Positions 1 through 8,675 are shown, counted from the stretch's first letter. The stretch: 64,000 nt of DNA from Nonlabens marinus S1-08 (GCF_000831385.1 NZ_AP014548.1:1665779-1729778), one strand, 5' to 3'. The notes: a model not told the origin generated them from the sequence alone. Numbers and translations are program-made.

Positions 1-481
1 CGCTAGTGGAAACAATGGGTTTGCGCAATCCTCTGATGATTTCCCGGCACAAAGGATCGTTTGTGACACGAACGGCAAGGGAATTATCGCTAGCGATCAG
101 GTTTTCTGCCACACCCTTGGGTCGGTCAAAAACGATGGTTAGCGGGTCTTTGTTGACCTTAAGCACTTCCCAGGCCATTTCAGGAACCTCCTCAATATAT
201 TGATCGAGCATAGGAAAGCTGTCCACTAGAATCAAAAGCGACTTAGAAGGGTCACGTTCTTTGATAGCATAGATCTTTTCTACTGCTTCAAAATTGGTGG
301 CATCACAGCCTATACCATAGATCGTATCTGTAGGGTACAAAATGGTATTTCCCTTTTTTAAATGAGCTACAGCTTCTTGTACAAACTTTCTAGGAATGTC
401 AAATTTAGGCTCTTTGGTCTTTTTGTTTTCCCGGCCACGAACTTGGTCTCTTCTATTACTATGTCTATCGCTTTTGCTCAT
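1..481 (-). CDS. tsaC: L-threonylcarbamoyladenylate synthase, TsaC/Sua5/YrdC family (3' end outside window)
   Basis: Makes threonylcarbamoyl-AMP from threonine, bicarbonate and ATP, the first step of t6A37 tRNA modification. Reading down from the ATG at 479-481, the product begins with a charged tail of about 25 residues (MSKSDRHSNRRDQVRGRENK). It then shows the YrdC fold signatures: KKGNTILYPTDTIYGIGCDA around residues 42-61, the IKERDPSKSLLILV segment that binds the nucleotide, and DPLTIVFDRP. About 160 residues are visible and the reading frame stays open to base 1, so the C-terminus lies beyond the window. It is divergent from the kinase-like gene at 669, with 187 bp between them that must hold both promoters. 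The family call is secure; whether it is the only t6A synthase of the cell cannot be seen. Confidence 0.9.
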   Translation of the reverse strand, partial: MSKSDRHSNRRDQVRGRENKKTKEPKFDIPRKFVQEAVAHLKKGNTILYPTDTIYGIGCDATNFEAVEKIYAIKERDPSKSLLILVDSFPMLDQYIEEVPEMAWEVLKVNKDPLTIVFDRPKGVAENLIASDNSLAVRVTNDPLCREIIRGLRKPIVSTS

Positions 482-668
482 GCTACAAAATTAATGGTTC
501 TTACAACAAAGTAGCAAAGTTGGTTGAGATTTAGTAGTCCTATTTAAATTTAGGTTCTAAGGCATCATTTTCAAGAGATCTCTTTCGCCATTATGATGTT
601 TCCTATAGTTATATCCGTCCTTTTTTAGCATAAAAAACTTAATTTGCGATTCAATTTTCAGAAGGGTT

Positions 669-1421
669 ATGAGCAGTGAGAATTTTGTAAGTAATTCGCT
701 TTCGCGAAAGCAGTTTCAAAATATCCTAGAATTATTTCAAGATTCTGATAGGAAATTAGGTGATGATCGCAATCAGATTAAGATCGTACAGTTTGAGGGT
801 CGAAAACTGGTTGTCAAATCTTTTAAAATTCCAAATGCTATCAACCGTATTGTTTATCGATTTTTTAGAAAGTCCAAAGCAGAGCGATCTTACCTTAATG
901 CGCTTTATCTCAAGTCTCGAAATTTAGGAACTCCAGAGCCATTAGCATATCTTGAAGAAATAGGTCCAGCGAGGTTCCATCAAAGTTATTATGTTAGTGA
1001 ATTTGTAGAACATGATTTTACTTTCAGAGAGTTAGCTGCTGACGATACTATCAAAAATAAGAAGGAGATTTTGAAAGCCTTTACTCAGTTTATTTATCAA
1101 CTCCATGAAGCAAATGTTTACTTTCTAGATAACTCGCCAGGGAACACTTTAATTTTAATATCAGGAAATGAGTACAAGTTCTATCTGGTAGATTTGAATC
1201 GTATGAAGTTTTATGATATTCCTGTAAAGGATAGGCTTAAAAACTTTGAACGTCTATCACCTCAAAAATGGATGTTTGACATCATGGGAGCAGAGTATGC
1301 TAGACTTTCTCAATTAGATCCTGAAGAGACCATAAATACCATGTGGAATCATGTTCAAGCATTTCAAGACCATTTCCAGAACAAGAAAAAATGGAAAAAG
1401 CGATTGAAAAAAATATCTTAA
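669..1421 (+). CDS. Lipopolysaccharide/Kdo kinase-like protein
   Basis: 250-residue cytoplasmic protein of the protein-kinase-like fold used by LPS core and Kdo kinases (WaaP/KdkA/InaA group). Visible kinase landmarks are a lysine in KLVVKSF (K50), a glutamate in KAERSY (about E72), a catalytic loop H146...D154...N159 in HEANVYFLDNSPGN, and a metal-binding Asp in FYLVDLNRM (D175). It probably phosphorylates a sugar of the LPS inner core. The next gene begins 1 bp after its stop, and the surrounding genes are glycosyltransferases, which supports a cell-envelope role. Codons 10-15 carry one copy of the CGCTTTCGCGAAAGC palindrome, read as SLSRK in a tolerant N-terminal region. The exact acceptor sugar is unknown. 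Confidence 0.8.
   Translation: MSSENFVSNSLSRKQFQNILELFQDSDRKLGDDRNQIKIVQFEGRKLVVKSFKIPNAINRIVYRFFRKSKAERSYLNALYLKSRNLGTPEPLAYLEEIGPARFHQSYYVSEFVEHDFTFRELAADDTIKNKKEILKAFTQFIYQLHEANVYFLDNSPGNTLILISGNEYKFYLVDLNRMKFYDIPVKDRLKNFERLSPQKWMFDIMGAEYARLSQLDPEETINTMWNHVQAFQDHFQNKKKWKKRLKKIS
697..712. repeat. CGCTTTCGCGAAAGCG-family palindrome, one outer mismatch
   Basis: Copy ending in A instead of G. It lies inside the LPS-kinase-like gene and is read in the LSRK frame. Confidence 0.95.
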
Positions 1422-1422
1422 T

Positions 1423-2262
1423 ATGAAATTAAAAGAATGGCCAGCTTCTCTCTATCATAGTAATAGATTGAAAAACTTATCTATTGATCAATTAATCGAT
1501 AGGGATGTTCCAACTATCAATGCCATAGTATCGCTTACTTCAATACCGTCAAGGTTGAAAACAATCCACATAACGCTCAAAAGTGTCATGATGCAAGATT
1601 GCAAGCCTAAAAAAATAGTGCTTTGGCTACATGAAAGTTTAGAAGGCCAATTACCGCCTAGTTTATTAGAACTGACTAAAGGCTTGCTGGAAATCAAGTA
1701 TTCAGTATACACATTTTCCCACCGCAAGCTCATTCATAGCATAAGAGAATTTCCAGACGATATGATTATTACTGTTGATGATGATATCATATATCACCCC
1801 TCAACGCTTTCCTCATTATACCAGGCCGCTATAAAGAATCCAAAAAAAGTGACATCCCATAGAGGAAGGAATATATCGTTTGACAAAGAGGGAAAAGTGT
1901 TACCCTATCCTGAATGGAACTATGCCAATAAGCAGACGGCAGATAAAAATTGGTTCATGCCTATAGGAGCATTTACAGTAGCATATCCACCTCATGTTTT
2001 GAGTGATCAAATTGATGATGTGGAAACATTCATGAGGATTACCCCTAAAAATGATGACCCATGGTTTAAAGTTATGGCATTATTGAATGGGAATAATAGC
2101 GTTCCCTCAGGTGTTGACCTTCCTGAACCTATACCTATTGCCGGAACTCAGAAAATTTCTTTAAAGAAAATTAATGTCGATCGCGATTTCAATAGAACTC
2201 AAATGGAAAATATTTTAAACGAGTTTCCAGAATTGAGAAAGCTAATCAATATTCCTGCGTAA
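1423..2262 (+). CDS. Glycosyltransferase, GT-A fold
   Basis: 279 residues. The N-terminal part resembles GT-A glycosyltransferases (NAIVSLTSIPSRLKTIHITL, residues 33-52), with a metal/nucleotide-sugar motif ITVDDDIIYHP at residues 116-126 in which D119-D121 would be the DxD equivalent. There is no signal peptide or membrane helix, so it probably acts on the cytoplasmic face of the inner membrane. It starts 1 bp after the kinase-like gene, so the two are probably co-transcribed and co-translated. Its 3' end overlaps the convergent glycosyltransferase gene by 21 bp. Donor and acceptor sugars are unknown. Confidence 0.78.
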   Translation: MKLKEWPASLYHSNRLKNLSIDQLIDRDVPTINAIVSLTSIPSRLKTIHITLKSVMMQDCKPKKIVLWLHESLEGQLPPSLLELTKGLLEIKYSVYTFSHRKLIHSIREFPDDMIITVDDDIIYHPSTLSSLYQAAIKNPKKVTSHRGRNISFDKEGKVLPYPEWNYANKQTADKNWFMPIGAFTVAYPPHVLSDQIDDVETFMRITPKNDDPWFKVMALLNGNNSVPSGVDLPEPIPIAGTQKISLKKINVDRDFNRTQMENILNEFPELRKLINIPA

Positions 2263-3006
2263 CAACCATAATTTGACATAGCGCATAAAAACCATGTATC
2301 CTCTAAGATACGCAATGACAAGGCCCACAAACCCATCTAAAAAGCCTAGTTGAACAAAGTAATGCTTGCAAAATGACCATACAGGTTTAATGATGAGGTG
2401 AAAACCAGTAATCCTTCCAGTTCTTTTATCATAATCAACGGCTTGATGGGAAGCATACCGTTGAAGTTTTTTGATATGGGCGTCCATGCCTACATATTTG
2501 TAATGCGTCAGTTTATTTTTGAGATACCCAACACTGCCATCTGCGACTATTTCAGAATGTACCTGTTTATCAGCATAGCGACATTTTGATTTTTTAAAAA
2601 ACCGGATCACCTTGTCATTTCTCCAGCCGCTAAAACGCACTTGTTTTCCCATAAAGAAATTCAAGCGTCCGATCCAGTACCCTACATGAGGTTGCTGATC
2701 TATGCGATCGAATAGACTAATGATTTCTTCTTTAAGAGCAGGTGTAACGCGCTCATCTGCGTCAACAAGCAAAATCCATTCATTCTTTGCTTGGGGTATT
2801 GCCCAATTCTTTTGACTTGCACTGTGCTCATAGTCTCGAACTAAGAGTTTGTCAAAGTATGGTGTTGCCAGTTCTACCGTGTTATCCGTACTATTGCTAT
2901 CAACAAGTATAATTTCATCACAGAAATTAACCGATTTCAATACCTCCACTATATTGTGTGACTCATTATAGCAGGGGACTATAGCGGTAATCTTATACTT
3001 CTGCAT
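2242..3006 (-). CDS. Glycosyltransferase family 2, WaaE/KdtX-like
   Basis: 254 residues from the chosen ATG at 3004-3006 (MQKYKITAIVPCYNE). An upstream ATG at 3030 would add eight residues with no family support. Motifs are VPCYNE (10-15), EIILVDSNSTDNT (31-43) and the metal-binding DADE at about 82-85, followed by the GYWIGRLNFFMGKQVRFSGW segment typical of the beta-1,4-glucosyltransferases that act on LPS core heptose. A hydrophobic C-terminal stretch (LGFLDGFVGLVIAYLRGYMV) may anchor it to the inner membrane. It converges with and overlaps the upstream glycosyltransferase. Likely role: LPS core or O-glycan assembly. Confidence 0.85.
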   Translation of the reverse strand: MQKYKITAIVPCYNESHNIVEVLKSVNFCDEIILVDSNSTDNTVELATPYFDKLLVRDYEHSASQKNWAIPQAKNEWILLVDADERVTPALKEEIISLFDRIDQQPHVGYWIGRLNFFMGKQVRFSGWRNDKVIRFFKKSKCRYADKQVHSEIVADGSVGYLKNKLTHYKYVGMDAHIKKLQRYASHQAVDYDKRTGRITGFHLIIKPVWSFCKHYFVQLGFLDGFVGLVIAYLRGYMVFMRYVKLWLLRRNID

Positions 3007-3093
3007 GTGAGTAACTCTGTTTGAAAGCAAAAATAAACTTGTTAGTGACTTCTCCCATCTCCATTCATTATTTTTCCCGAAATTTGTACAGAT

Positions 3094-3915
3094 ATGACAA
3101 ACGCTCCCATAATAAGTGTAGTAATTAGTACGTACAATTCAATTGAATGGTTACAAAAGACATTGTGGAGTTATGAGCAGCAAGTTTTTAGACCATTCGA
3201 GATCGTTATTGCAGATGACGGTTCACAGCAAGAAACGATTGATTTTATTAATAATTATAAGTCATGGAGCGATCGTCCTATTATTCATGTATGGCATGAG
3301 GACAAAGGGTTTCAAAAGAGTGCAATTTTGAATAAAGCATTACTTGCTTGCACAACAGATTATGTAGTAATGAGCGATGGCGACTGCCTCGCACGAGAGG
3401 ATTTTATCCAGGTACATTATGAGAGACGTAGAAAAGGATGTTTCTTATCTGGTGGATATTATAAATTACCGTTAGAACTTTCTCAAAAGATAACTAGGGA
3501 GGACATTCTCACGCAAAAATGTTTTGACTTAGCTTGGCTCAAGAAGAACGGATTGCCAGAAAGCTATAAAACCCAAAAGCTCAATTCAGGTTTTGTAAAG
3601 GCAAAGATTATGGAAAAAATAACGCCAACAAATGCCAGCTGGAACGGTCATAATTCAAGTGGTTGGAAAAAGGATCTTCTCGCAGTTAATGGTTTTGATG
3701 AACGCATGCAGTATGGTGGTCAAGATCGAGAACTTGGCGAGCGCTTGTTTAACTATGGAATTAAGTCCATTCAAATAAGGTATAGTGCGATATGCCTACA
3801 TCTTGACCATGCTCGTGGTTATAAGAATCAAGAATCTATTGATAAAAATAAGGCCATCAGAAAAAAGACCAGAACGGAAAAGTTGAATTACACACCGTAC
3901 GGTATCGTAAAATAG
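3094..3915 (+). CDS. Glycosyltransferase family 2 with galactosyltransferase-like C-terminal region
   Basis: 273 residues. GT2 landmarks are SVVISTYNS (8-16), EIVIADDGSQQET (36-48) and MSDGDC with the DGD triad at about 95-97. The later NSSGWKKDLLAVNGFDERMQYGGQDRELGERL segment is the C-terminal galactosyltransferase-type motif (the GGQDREL part contacts acceptor or metal). No signal peptide is seen. It is divergent from the WaaE-like gene, with an 87-bp gap, and convergent with the Stealth gene. It belongs to the envelope-glycan neighbourhood. Confidence 0.85.
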   Translation: MTNAPIISVVISTYNSIEWLQKTLWSYEQQVFRPFEIVIADDGSQQETIDFINNYKSWSDRPIIHVWHEDKGFQKSAILNKALLACTTDYVVMSDGDCLAREDFIQVHYERRRKGCFLSGGYYKLPLELSQKITREDILTQKCFDLAWLKKNGLPESYKTQKLNSGFVKAKIMEKITPTNASWNGHNSSGWKKDLLAVNGFDERMQYGGQDRELGERLFNYGIKSIQIRYSAICLHLDHARGYKNQESIDKNKAIRKKTRTEKLNYTPYGIVK

Positions 3916-3938
3916 AACAGTTCCTCCTTACTTTTTTA

Positions 3939-4946
3939 TCAAGTTGTTTGGATTCTTTTTTGAATCCATTTTGTTATGTAGTTCAGTATTTGCTCGTCTG
4001 CCATATCTAAACTTTGAAACGTCATAAAAAGCTTGTTTTTATCATTTTCGAATTTCTTCAAATTACGTTTGACCTTAAACTTGCTTTTGTAGGATCGAAA
4101 ATAGGTAAGTTGGATATTGGAAGTAAAGTTCTTTTTATTTTCTTTAAACTCTAAATGTTCTGACAAAGAGGATATGATAAATTGATCTTTATTTCTGAAC
4201 CTGTGAGAAATGTTTTCTTCTAAGATTTTATGGGTTTCAAAAAAATTGGATAGGGTACTTCTTCTAATGCAAACTGGCGTATGAAAGCGTCTTATGTATT
4301 TTGCAGGGGGATGGTTTTCATAAGCAAGCTTAGCACTTGTTTCTTGAAAATGCTTGAAACTAGAGGTACGTTCTTTAGGTTTTAAATGAAGCACCTCTAA
4401 AAATTCATAATAGTATTTTCTGACTTTTCTATTTTCCCTGAATAGTTCTTTTTTACCTCTAATGATGGGTTTCCCGTCGGTAAAAAAATCATTAACATTC
4501 GTTTCACGCATCAAAAAGGTATCGTCATTAAACACTATAAAGTGTTCAGCTAGATTCGGGATGCGATATAGCATACAACCAATAGAGCAAGAGTTAAATG
4601 TTGGCAAATGCTCTTCAAAGCCCCTAAAGATTACTTTATGATCAACAATTTCTAAATTGATACCTTTTTGACTTGCATTCTTTTTTAAAACATCAAAACC
4701 TTCAGGTACCTGATTATCGGTTACTAAATAAATAGTATTTACAAAAGAAGCAAACTTAATAATAGAAGAGATAGCAATATTTATTTCTCCTATAGAATTA
4801 TACCTCAATCGACTTTTTCGTTCATCAAAGTTTATTTTTTTTGGAGAAAACTGATTGAATTTTGACTGCCAAATAGGATCATTACCATCCACCCATGTGA
4901 TGACAGCATCTACATTAATGTCGGTCGTATTTTGTTTTGGAGCCAT
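3939..4946 (-). CDS. Stealth-family sugar-phosphate transferase
   Basis: 335 residues with the Stealth conserved regions in order: CR1 near residues 10-25 (NVDAVITWVDGNDPIW), CR2 near 47-146 (SIGEINIAISSIIKF, TIYLVTDNQVPEGF, then SIGCMLYRIPNLAEHFIVFN followed by DDTFL), and later CR3/CR4-like segments with FETHKILEENISHRFRNKDQ. Stealth enzymes transfer hexose-1-phosphate units to capsule or teichoic-like polymers and are related to human GlcNAc-1-phosphotransferase. The start MAPKQNT gives CR1 close to the N-terminus, as usual. It probably modifies a surface polysaccharide made by the nearby glycosyltransferases. Confidence 0.85.
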   Translation of the reverse strand: MAPKQNTTDINVDAVITWVDGNDPIWQSKFNQFSPKKINFDERKSRLRYNSIGEINIAISSIIKFASFVNTIYLVTDNQVPEGFDVLKKNASQKGINLEIVDHKVIFRGFEEHLPTFNSCSIGCMLYRIPNLAEHFIVFNDDTFLMRETNVNDFFTDGKPIIRGKKELFRENRKVRKYYYEFLEVLHLKPKERTSSFKHFQETSAKLAYENHPPAKYIRRFHTPVCIRRSTLSNFFETHKILEENISHRFRNKDQFIISSLSEHLEFKENKKNFTSNIQLTYFRSYKSKFKVKRNLKKFENDKNKLFMTFQSLDMADEQILNYITKWIQKRIQTT

Positions 4947-4978
4947 AAATGAGTTTGCTGGAAGGTTTACGTCGGTTA

Positions 4979-5794
4979 TTAAACCGCCACATCATATTCT
5001 CTCAAAGCGTCATTGAGCGATGTTTTCTTATTTGTACTTTCCTTGCGGGTTCCTATGATTAAGGCACATGGAACGTTATAAGTTCCTGCAGCAAAAGTTT
5101 TTGCATAGCTTCCTGGAATCACCACAGATCTCGCCGGTACAACTCCTTTCATTTCAACAGGTTTGTCTCCAGTGACATCAATAATTTTAGTACTTGCGGT
5201 AAGGACAACATTTGCACCTAATACCGCTTCTTTTTCAACACGAACACCTTCCACAACAATACAACGTGATCCTATAAAGGCATTATCTTCAATGATCACA
5301 GGTGCCGCTTGTAAAGGCTCTAATACACCACCTATTCCCACACCACCTGATAAGTGAACGTTAGCGCCTATTTGCGCACAACTACCTACTGTAGCCCAGG
5401 TGTCCACCATGGTACCTTCATCTATATGAGCTCCTATGTTGACATAACTTGGCATCAAAATCACCCCCTTAGATATATAAGCTCCATGTCTTGCAACCGC
5501 ATGAGGAACCACACGTATGCCGCGATCTTTATAACCACGTTTCAATGGAATCTTATCATGAAATTCTAAAGGCCCACATTCTAAGGTTTCCATTTTTTGA
5601 ATTGGGAAATAAAGAACCACTGCCTTTTTTACCCATTCGTTCACCTGCCAGCCATCTTCAGTGGGTTGTGCAACACGCAACTCGCCAGTGTCTAGTAAAT
5701 CAATAACGTTGCGTATGGCATCTTGAGTCACCTTGTTTTCAAGTAAACTGCGGTCTTCCCAGGCATTTTCTATGATGTTCTTAATCTGTTCCAA
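4979..5794 (-). CDS. dapD: 2,3,4,5-tetrahydropyridine-2,6-dicarboxylate N-succinyltransferase
   Basis: 271 residues, the normal DapD length. It transfers succinyl from succinyl-CoA to tetrahydrodipicolinate in lysine and meso-diaminopimelate synthesis. It has an N-terminal helical domain (1-100) and then a left-handed beta-helix of hexapeptide repeats: GAYISKGVILMPSYVNIGAH, EGTMVDTWATVGSCAQIGANVHLSGGVGIGG (about 126-157), and IIEDNAFIGSRCIVVEGV. The start MEQIKNIIENAW is the conserved N-terminus. It ends 32 bp upstream of the Stealth gene start on the same strand, but the functions are unrelated. Confidence 0.97.
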   Translation of the reverse strand: MEQIKNIIENAWEDRSLLENKVTQDAIRNVIDLLDTGELRVAQPTEDGWQVNEWVKKAVVLYFPIQKMETLECGPLEFHDKIPLKRGYKDRGIRVVPHAVARHGAYISKGVILMPSYVNIGAHIDEGTMVDTWATVGSCAQIGANVHLSGGVGIGGVLEPLQAAPVIIEDNAFIGSRCIVVEGVRVEKEAVLGANVVLTASTKIIDVTGDKPVEMKGVVPARSVVIPGSYAKTFAAGTYNVPCALIIGTRKESTNKKTSLNDALREYDVAV

Positions 5795-5907
5795 TTGTAA
5801 TGTATTTTATGATTCAAATATAAAACCTAAAAAAGGAACACAGGGGATAATCTATTGTCAGGTTGATTATGGATCAGACTGCTGCATTATTCCTATTTTT
5901 GCAGCCT

Positions 5908-6327
5908 ATGGGGCGTTTGATGGCAATTGATTATGGAAAGAAAAGAACCGGCATTGCCGTGACTGATCCTATGAAAATTATCGCCTCCGGATTGTGCACC
6001 GTTGCTACTAAGGAGTTGGGCCACTGGCTGGTGAACTACCTGCTCAAGGAAGATGTGGAAACCATTGTAGTGGGTGAGCCTAAACAAATGGATTATACGG
6101 ATAGTGAGCTGGGCGGAGAGATTACCGCTTTCGCGAAAGCGTTACAAACTCAATATCCCAACATCAAAGTAGAACGAGTGGATGAACGATTTACTTCTAA
6201 AATGGCATTCCAAACCATGATTGACAGTGGGTTGAATAAAAGGCAACGACGCAACAAGGCGCTTGTTGATGAGATTGCAGCCACCATTATATTACAGTCC
6301 TACATGGACCGAAAAAACTATTTATAA
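5908..6327 (+). CDS. ruvX: Putative pre-16S rRNA nuclease / Holliday junction resolvase-like YqgF
   Basis: 139 residues from the ATG at 5908 (MGRLMAIDYGKKRTGIAVTD). A longer frame from 5863 adds 15 residues with no family match. RNase H-fold motifs visible: AIDYGKKRTG with the first catalytic Asp, IVVGEPKQMDYT, VDERFTS, and the closing ALVDEIAATIILQSYM with the last catalytic Asp. The family matures the 16S rRNA 5' end in E. coli. The def gene follows after 16 bp, so the pair is probably one operon. A CGCTTTCGCGAAAGCG copy at 6126 encodes AFAKA. Confidence 0.93.
   Translation: MGRLMAIDYGKKRTGIAVTDPMKIIASGLCTVATKELGHWLVNYLLKEDVETIVVGEPKQMDYTDSELGGEITAFAKALQTQYPNIKVERVDERFTSKMAFQTMIDSGLNKRQRRNKALVDEIAATIILQSYMDRKNYL
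6126..6141. repeat. CGCTTTCGCGAAAGCG palindrome, perfect
   Basis: Perfect 16-mer inside ruvX, read in the AFAKA frame. Confidence 0.98.
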
Positions 6328-6343
6328 AAACGAGTTACTTCAA

Positions 6344-6934
6344 ATGATTTTACCAATCGTAGCCTACGGTGATCCCGTACTAAGAAAAGAAGCTGAAGAA
6401 ATTTCTAAGGACTATCCTAAGTTGAAAGAAGTTCTAGAAAATATGTGGGAGACCATGTACAATGCCGCGGGCGTGGGACTGGCCGCACCGCAAGTAGGAT
6501 TGCCCATACGTGTTTTTCTGGTAGATACTGAGCCGTTTAGCGACGATCCAGACCTAACGGCAGAAGAGCAGAAACAACTAGCAGATTTCAAACAAACCTT
6601 TATCAATGCTGAAATTGTAGAAGAAACTGGCGACGAATGGTCTTTCAATGAAGGTTGCTTGAGCATACCTAATGTACGTGAGGATGTTTTCAGACCGGAG
6701 AAAGTAACCATAGCTTATCAAGATGAGAACTTTAAAGAGCATACAAAAACCTTTGATGGTCTAATTGCCCGAGTGATCCAGCATGAATACGATCATATTG
6801 AGGGTATTTTATTTACAGACAAAATTTCTGGACTCAAAAAACGTTTGATCAAAAATAAATTGAGTAATATTTCCAAAGGAAAAACAAATGTAGATTATCG
6901 CATGCGTTTTCCTGATGCAAAAGGCCGCAGGTAA
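6344..6934 (+). CDS. def: Peptide deformylase
   Basis: 196 residues from the ATG at 6344 (MILPIVAYGDPVLRKEAEEI). The longer frame from 6263 overlaps ruvX and is not supported. It removes the formyl group from N-terminal methionine of nascent proteins. All three motifs are intact: GVGLAAPQVG (43-52), EGCLSIP with the metal-ligand Cys (103-109), and QHEYDH with the two His ligands and catalytic Glu (146-151). It is followed by the DUF5606 gene, a pairing common in Flavobacteriia. Confidence 0.97.
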   Translation: MILPIVAYGDPVLRKEAEEISKDYPKLKEVLENMWETMYNAAGVGLAAPQVGLPIRVFLVDTEPFSDDPDLTAEEQKQLADFKQTFINAEIVEETGDEWSFNEGCLSIPNVREDVFRPEKVTIAYQDENFKEHTKTFDGLIARVIQHEYDHIEGILFTDKISGLKKRLIKNKLSNISKGKTNVDYRMRFPDAKGRR

Positions 6935-6945
6935 CCACGGTTTTA

Positions 6946-6953
6946 TATATTTG
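6946..6953 (+). promoter_or_regulatory. -7 promoter word TATATTTG
   Basis: Matches the Bacteroidota TAnnTTTG -7 element, 21 bp before the DUF5606 start codon. No clear -33 TTTG is visible, so this is tentative. Confidence 0.35.
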
Positions 6954-6974
6954 CCACCGTTTTAAAAAACAACT

Positions 6975-7376
6975 ATGAGTTTAGACAGCATTTTATCCAT
7001 TACAGGAAAGCCAGGATTATATAAATTGAAGACTAAAGCGCGCAGCGGTTTTGTTGTAGAGTCATTGACAGATAATAAAACATCCATCATAGGGATGAAT
7101 CACAACGTGAGTGTCTTGAAAGATATTTCTATCTACACCTATGAAGCTGAAATGCCTTTAAAAGAAGTATTCAATAAAATCGCTAGCAAAGAAGATAAAG
7201 GAGCAGCGATCAGCCACCAGTTGAGTAAGGATGAATTAGCCAGTTATTTCAACGAGGTCGTTCCAGAATATGATGAGGATCGAGTGTATGCCAGTGATAT
7301 CAAGAAAGTAGTGCAGTGGTACAATATTTTGCAAGAGAATGACCTGTTAGGAACCTTGTCTGACGAGGAAGAATAA
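6975..7376 (+). CDS. DUF5606 domain protein
   Basis: 133-residue acidic protein with no signal peptide or membrane segment. The N-terminal half (SILSITGKPGLYKLKTKARS) forms a small domain around a KGLYKL-type motif, and a C-terminal part rich in acidic residues ends SDEEE. I recognise it as the DUF5606 family, conserved in Bacteroidota next to def; its function is unknown. A strong terminator follows 22 bp after the stop, so it is the last gene of the ruvX-def unit or has its own promoter. Confidence 0.85.
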   Translation: MSLDSILSITGKPGLYKLKTKARSGFVVESLTDNKTSIIGMNHNVSVLKDISIYTYEAEMPLKEVFNKIASKEDKGAAISHQLSKDELASYFNEVVPEYDEDRVYASDIKKVVQWYNILQENDLLGTLSDEEE

Positions 7377-7398
7377 CCTAAACTGAATCACAAATTCT

Positions 7399-7430
7399 AA
7401 AGCCTTTTCTTGATAGAGAAGGCTTTTTTG
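7399..7430 (+). terminator. Rho-independent terminator
   Basis: AAAGCCTTTTCT, a TGAT loop, the complementary arm ending AAGGC, then six T residues. It closes the def-DUF5606 unit. Confidence 0.88.
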
Positions 7431-7432
7431 TT

Positions 7433-7448
7433 CGCTTTCGCGAAAGCG
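7433..7448. repeat. CGCTTTCGCGAAAGCG palindrome, perfect
   Basis: Intergenic copy only 2 bp after the T-run of the terminator at 7399-7430. Confidence 0.98.
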
Positions 7449-7480
7449 ATATTGCAAAGATTGCTCTTCCACCAGCATCT

Positions 7481-8182
7481 TTATTTTTTATAGAAAGGAA
7501 TACGGTAACTAATGCCATAGGAATACCCGACGCCTATAGAGTTTGTGTCATAGGTACGGCCAAATCCTGGCACGTAGAGATTTCCAAAGCCATCCGGTTC
7601 ATCTTCAGAAACCATAACTTTCAACTGAACGTTGATGCCCATATAAAGGTTATTCAAAACTTCGACCTTAATACCCGCTTGTACTTCGGCCCAAATGGCT
7701 AATAAGCCATCTGTCTTGTTCCCAGAGATTTGACTGTCAACAGGAAAAAAATCATTGTCCTGATAGTAATCAAATCTATCCAGAGTGGTTGAAAAATTAC
7801 TAGCCCCCACACGGAATCCTGAATAAAGCATGTTGTCTAAATCCTGCCAGTTGTTATAAAAATTATAATCAGCACCCGCTTTGAGAAAGGAGCCACTGGT
7901 TTCAAAGTCCACTTGATTGGTTTCTCGATCCAGGCTTTCTGTACCCAGCTCTCCAGCTATATACCAGTCGTCGGTCAACCGGAAATCTGCCATGATTTGA
8001 AAACCTGTATACTCCTCGTCTAATGCGGTACGTGCTATACTGGCGAGATCTAGACCTAAGCGTAATCCATAGGTCTTTTCATAGGTAATGGTATCATTTG
8101 CAACCGCACTACCAGTTGCAGTTTGAGCAATACTAATAGAAGTTACAAAAACTAAAAGAAGGCTAGTGACGTATTTCCACAT
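7481..8182 (-). CDS. DUF6048 family outer-membrane-type protein
   Basis: 233 residues with a signal peptide (KYVTSLLLVFVTSISIAQ). The mature part alternates aromatic and polar residues (YGLRLGLDLASIAR, DDWYIAGELGTES, SFLKAGADYNFYNNW, GVGYSYGISYRIPF), which fits a small beta-barrel with a C-terminal aromatic strand. Its function is unknown. Its start overlaps the end of the DUF6452 lipoprotein gene by 20 bp, so the two are translationally coupled. This pair usually sits beside rlmD in flavobacteria, as it nearly does here. Confidence 0.82.
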   Translation of the reverse strand: MWKYVTSLLLVFVTSISIAQTATGSAVANDTITYEKTYGLRLGLDLASIARTALDEEYTGFQIMADFRLTDDWYIAGELGTESLDRETNQVDFETSGSFLKAGADYNFYNNWQDLDNMLYSGFRVGASNFSTTLDRFDYYQDNDFFPVDSQISGNKTDGLLAIWAEVQAGIKVEVLNNLYMGINVQLKVMVSEDEPDGFGNLYVPGFGRTYDTNSIGVGYSYGISYRIPFYKK

Positions 8183-8675
8183 GGATGTCTTGATTTGAGA
8201 GTACGTTACTATTTCTTATAAGGATATTCCTGATCCAGGGCGATGATGGTGTCTCTGCAGGCTGATCTATTTCTAAATCTTTATAAATCGCCCGGAATCC
8301 GCAAGCACGGTTGATGTATTCTTGATCAACGGTATAATTGAAATTCAACGCATCTTTATTCAACGTTCCATTAAGTGTTCGTTCAAAAGAATACATCGTG
8401 TTTCCCGGAATAATGCGCAGTGGAATCGCAATGGAATCCACAGCGGTAAGCGTTAGAGCTCCCGTTTCATTTAAAGGTGCAGCAGTCTGGCTTTCCTGAT
8501 CGATAACCTGCAAGCTGGCTACAGGCTTTCTGTTTAATGGATTGTTTTCGTCAGTGAAAATAACAATCAATCGTGGTGTCGCAGCTTCTTCAGGTACGCA
8601 CAAATCATCCTTCTCGCAAGACGCAAGTACCGTGGTAAAAATCAAGCCTAACAGCAGCAACCTGGAATTATTCAT
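8163..8675 (-). CDS. DUF6452 family lipoprotein
   Basis: 170 residues. The N-terminus is a lipoprotein signal (LLLLGLIFTTVLASCEKDD) with a lipobox Cys at about residue 20. Mature residues 35-130 form an all-beta domain (PRLIVIFTDENNPLNRKPV, VDSIAIPLRIIPGNTMYSFE). Recognised as the DUF6452 family; function unknown. It overlaps both neighbours (8 bp with the TlpA-like gene, 20 bp with the DUF6048 gene), which indicates one operon reading leftwards from rlmD. Confidence 0.8.
   Translation of the reverse strand: MNNSRLLLLGLIFTTVLASCEKDDLCVPEEAATPRLIVIFTDENNPLNRKPVASLQVIDQESQTAAPLNETGALTLTAVDSIAIPLRIIPGNTMYSFERTLNGTLNKDALNFNYTVDQEYINRACGFRAIYKDLEIDQPAETPSSPWIRNILIRNSNVLSNQDIHVEIRH

Noticed and set aside
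5163..5930. Several short plus-strand frames over dapD
   Set aside because: All are complementary to the DapD beta-helix repeats and have no independent support.
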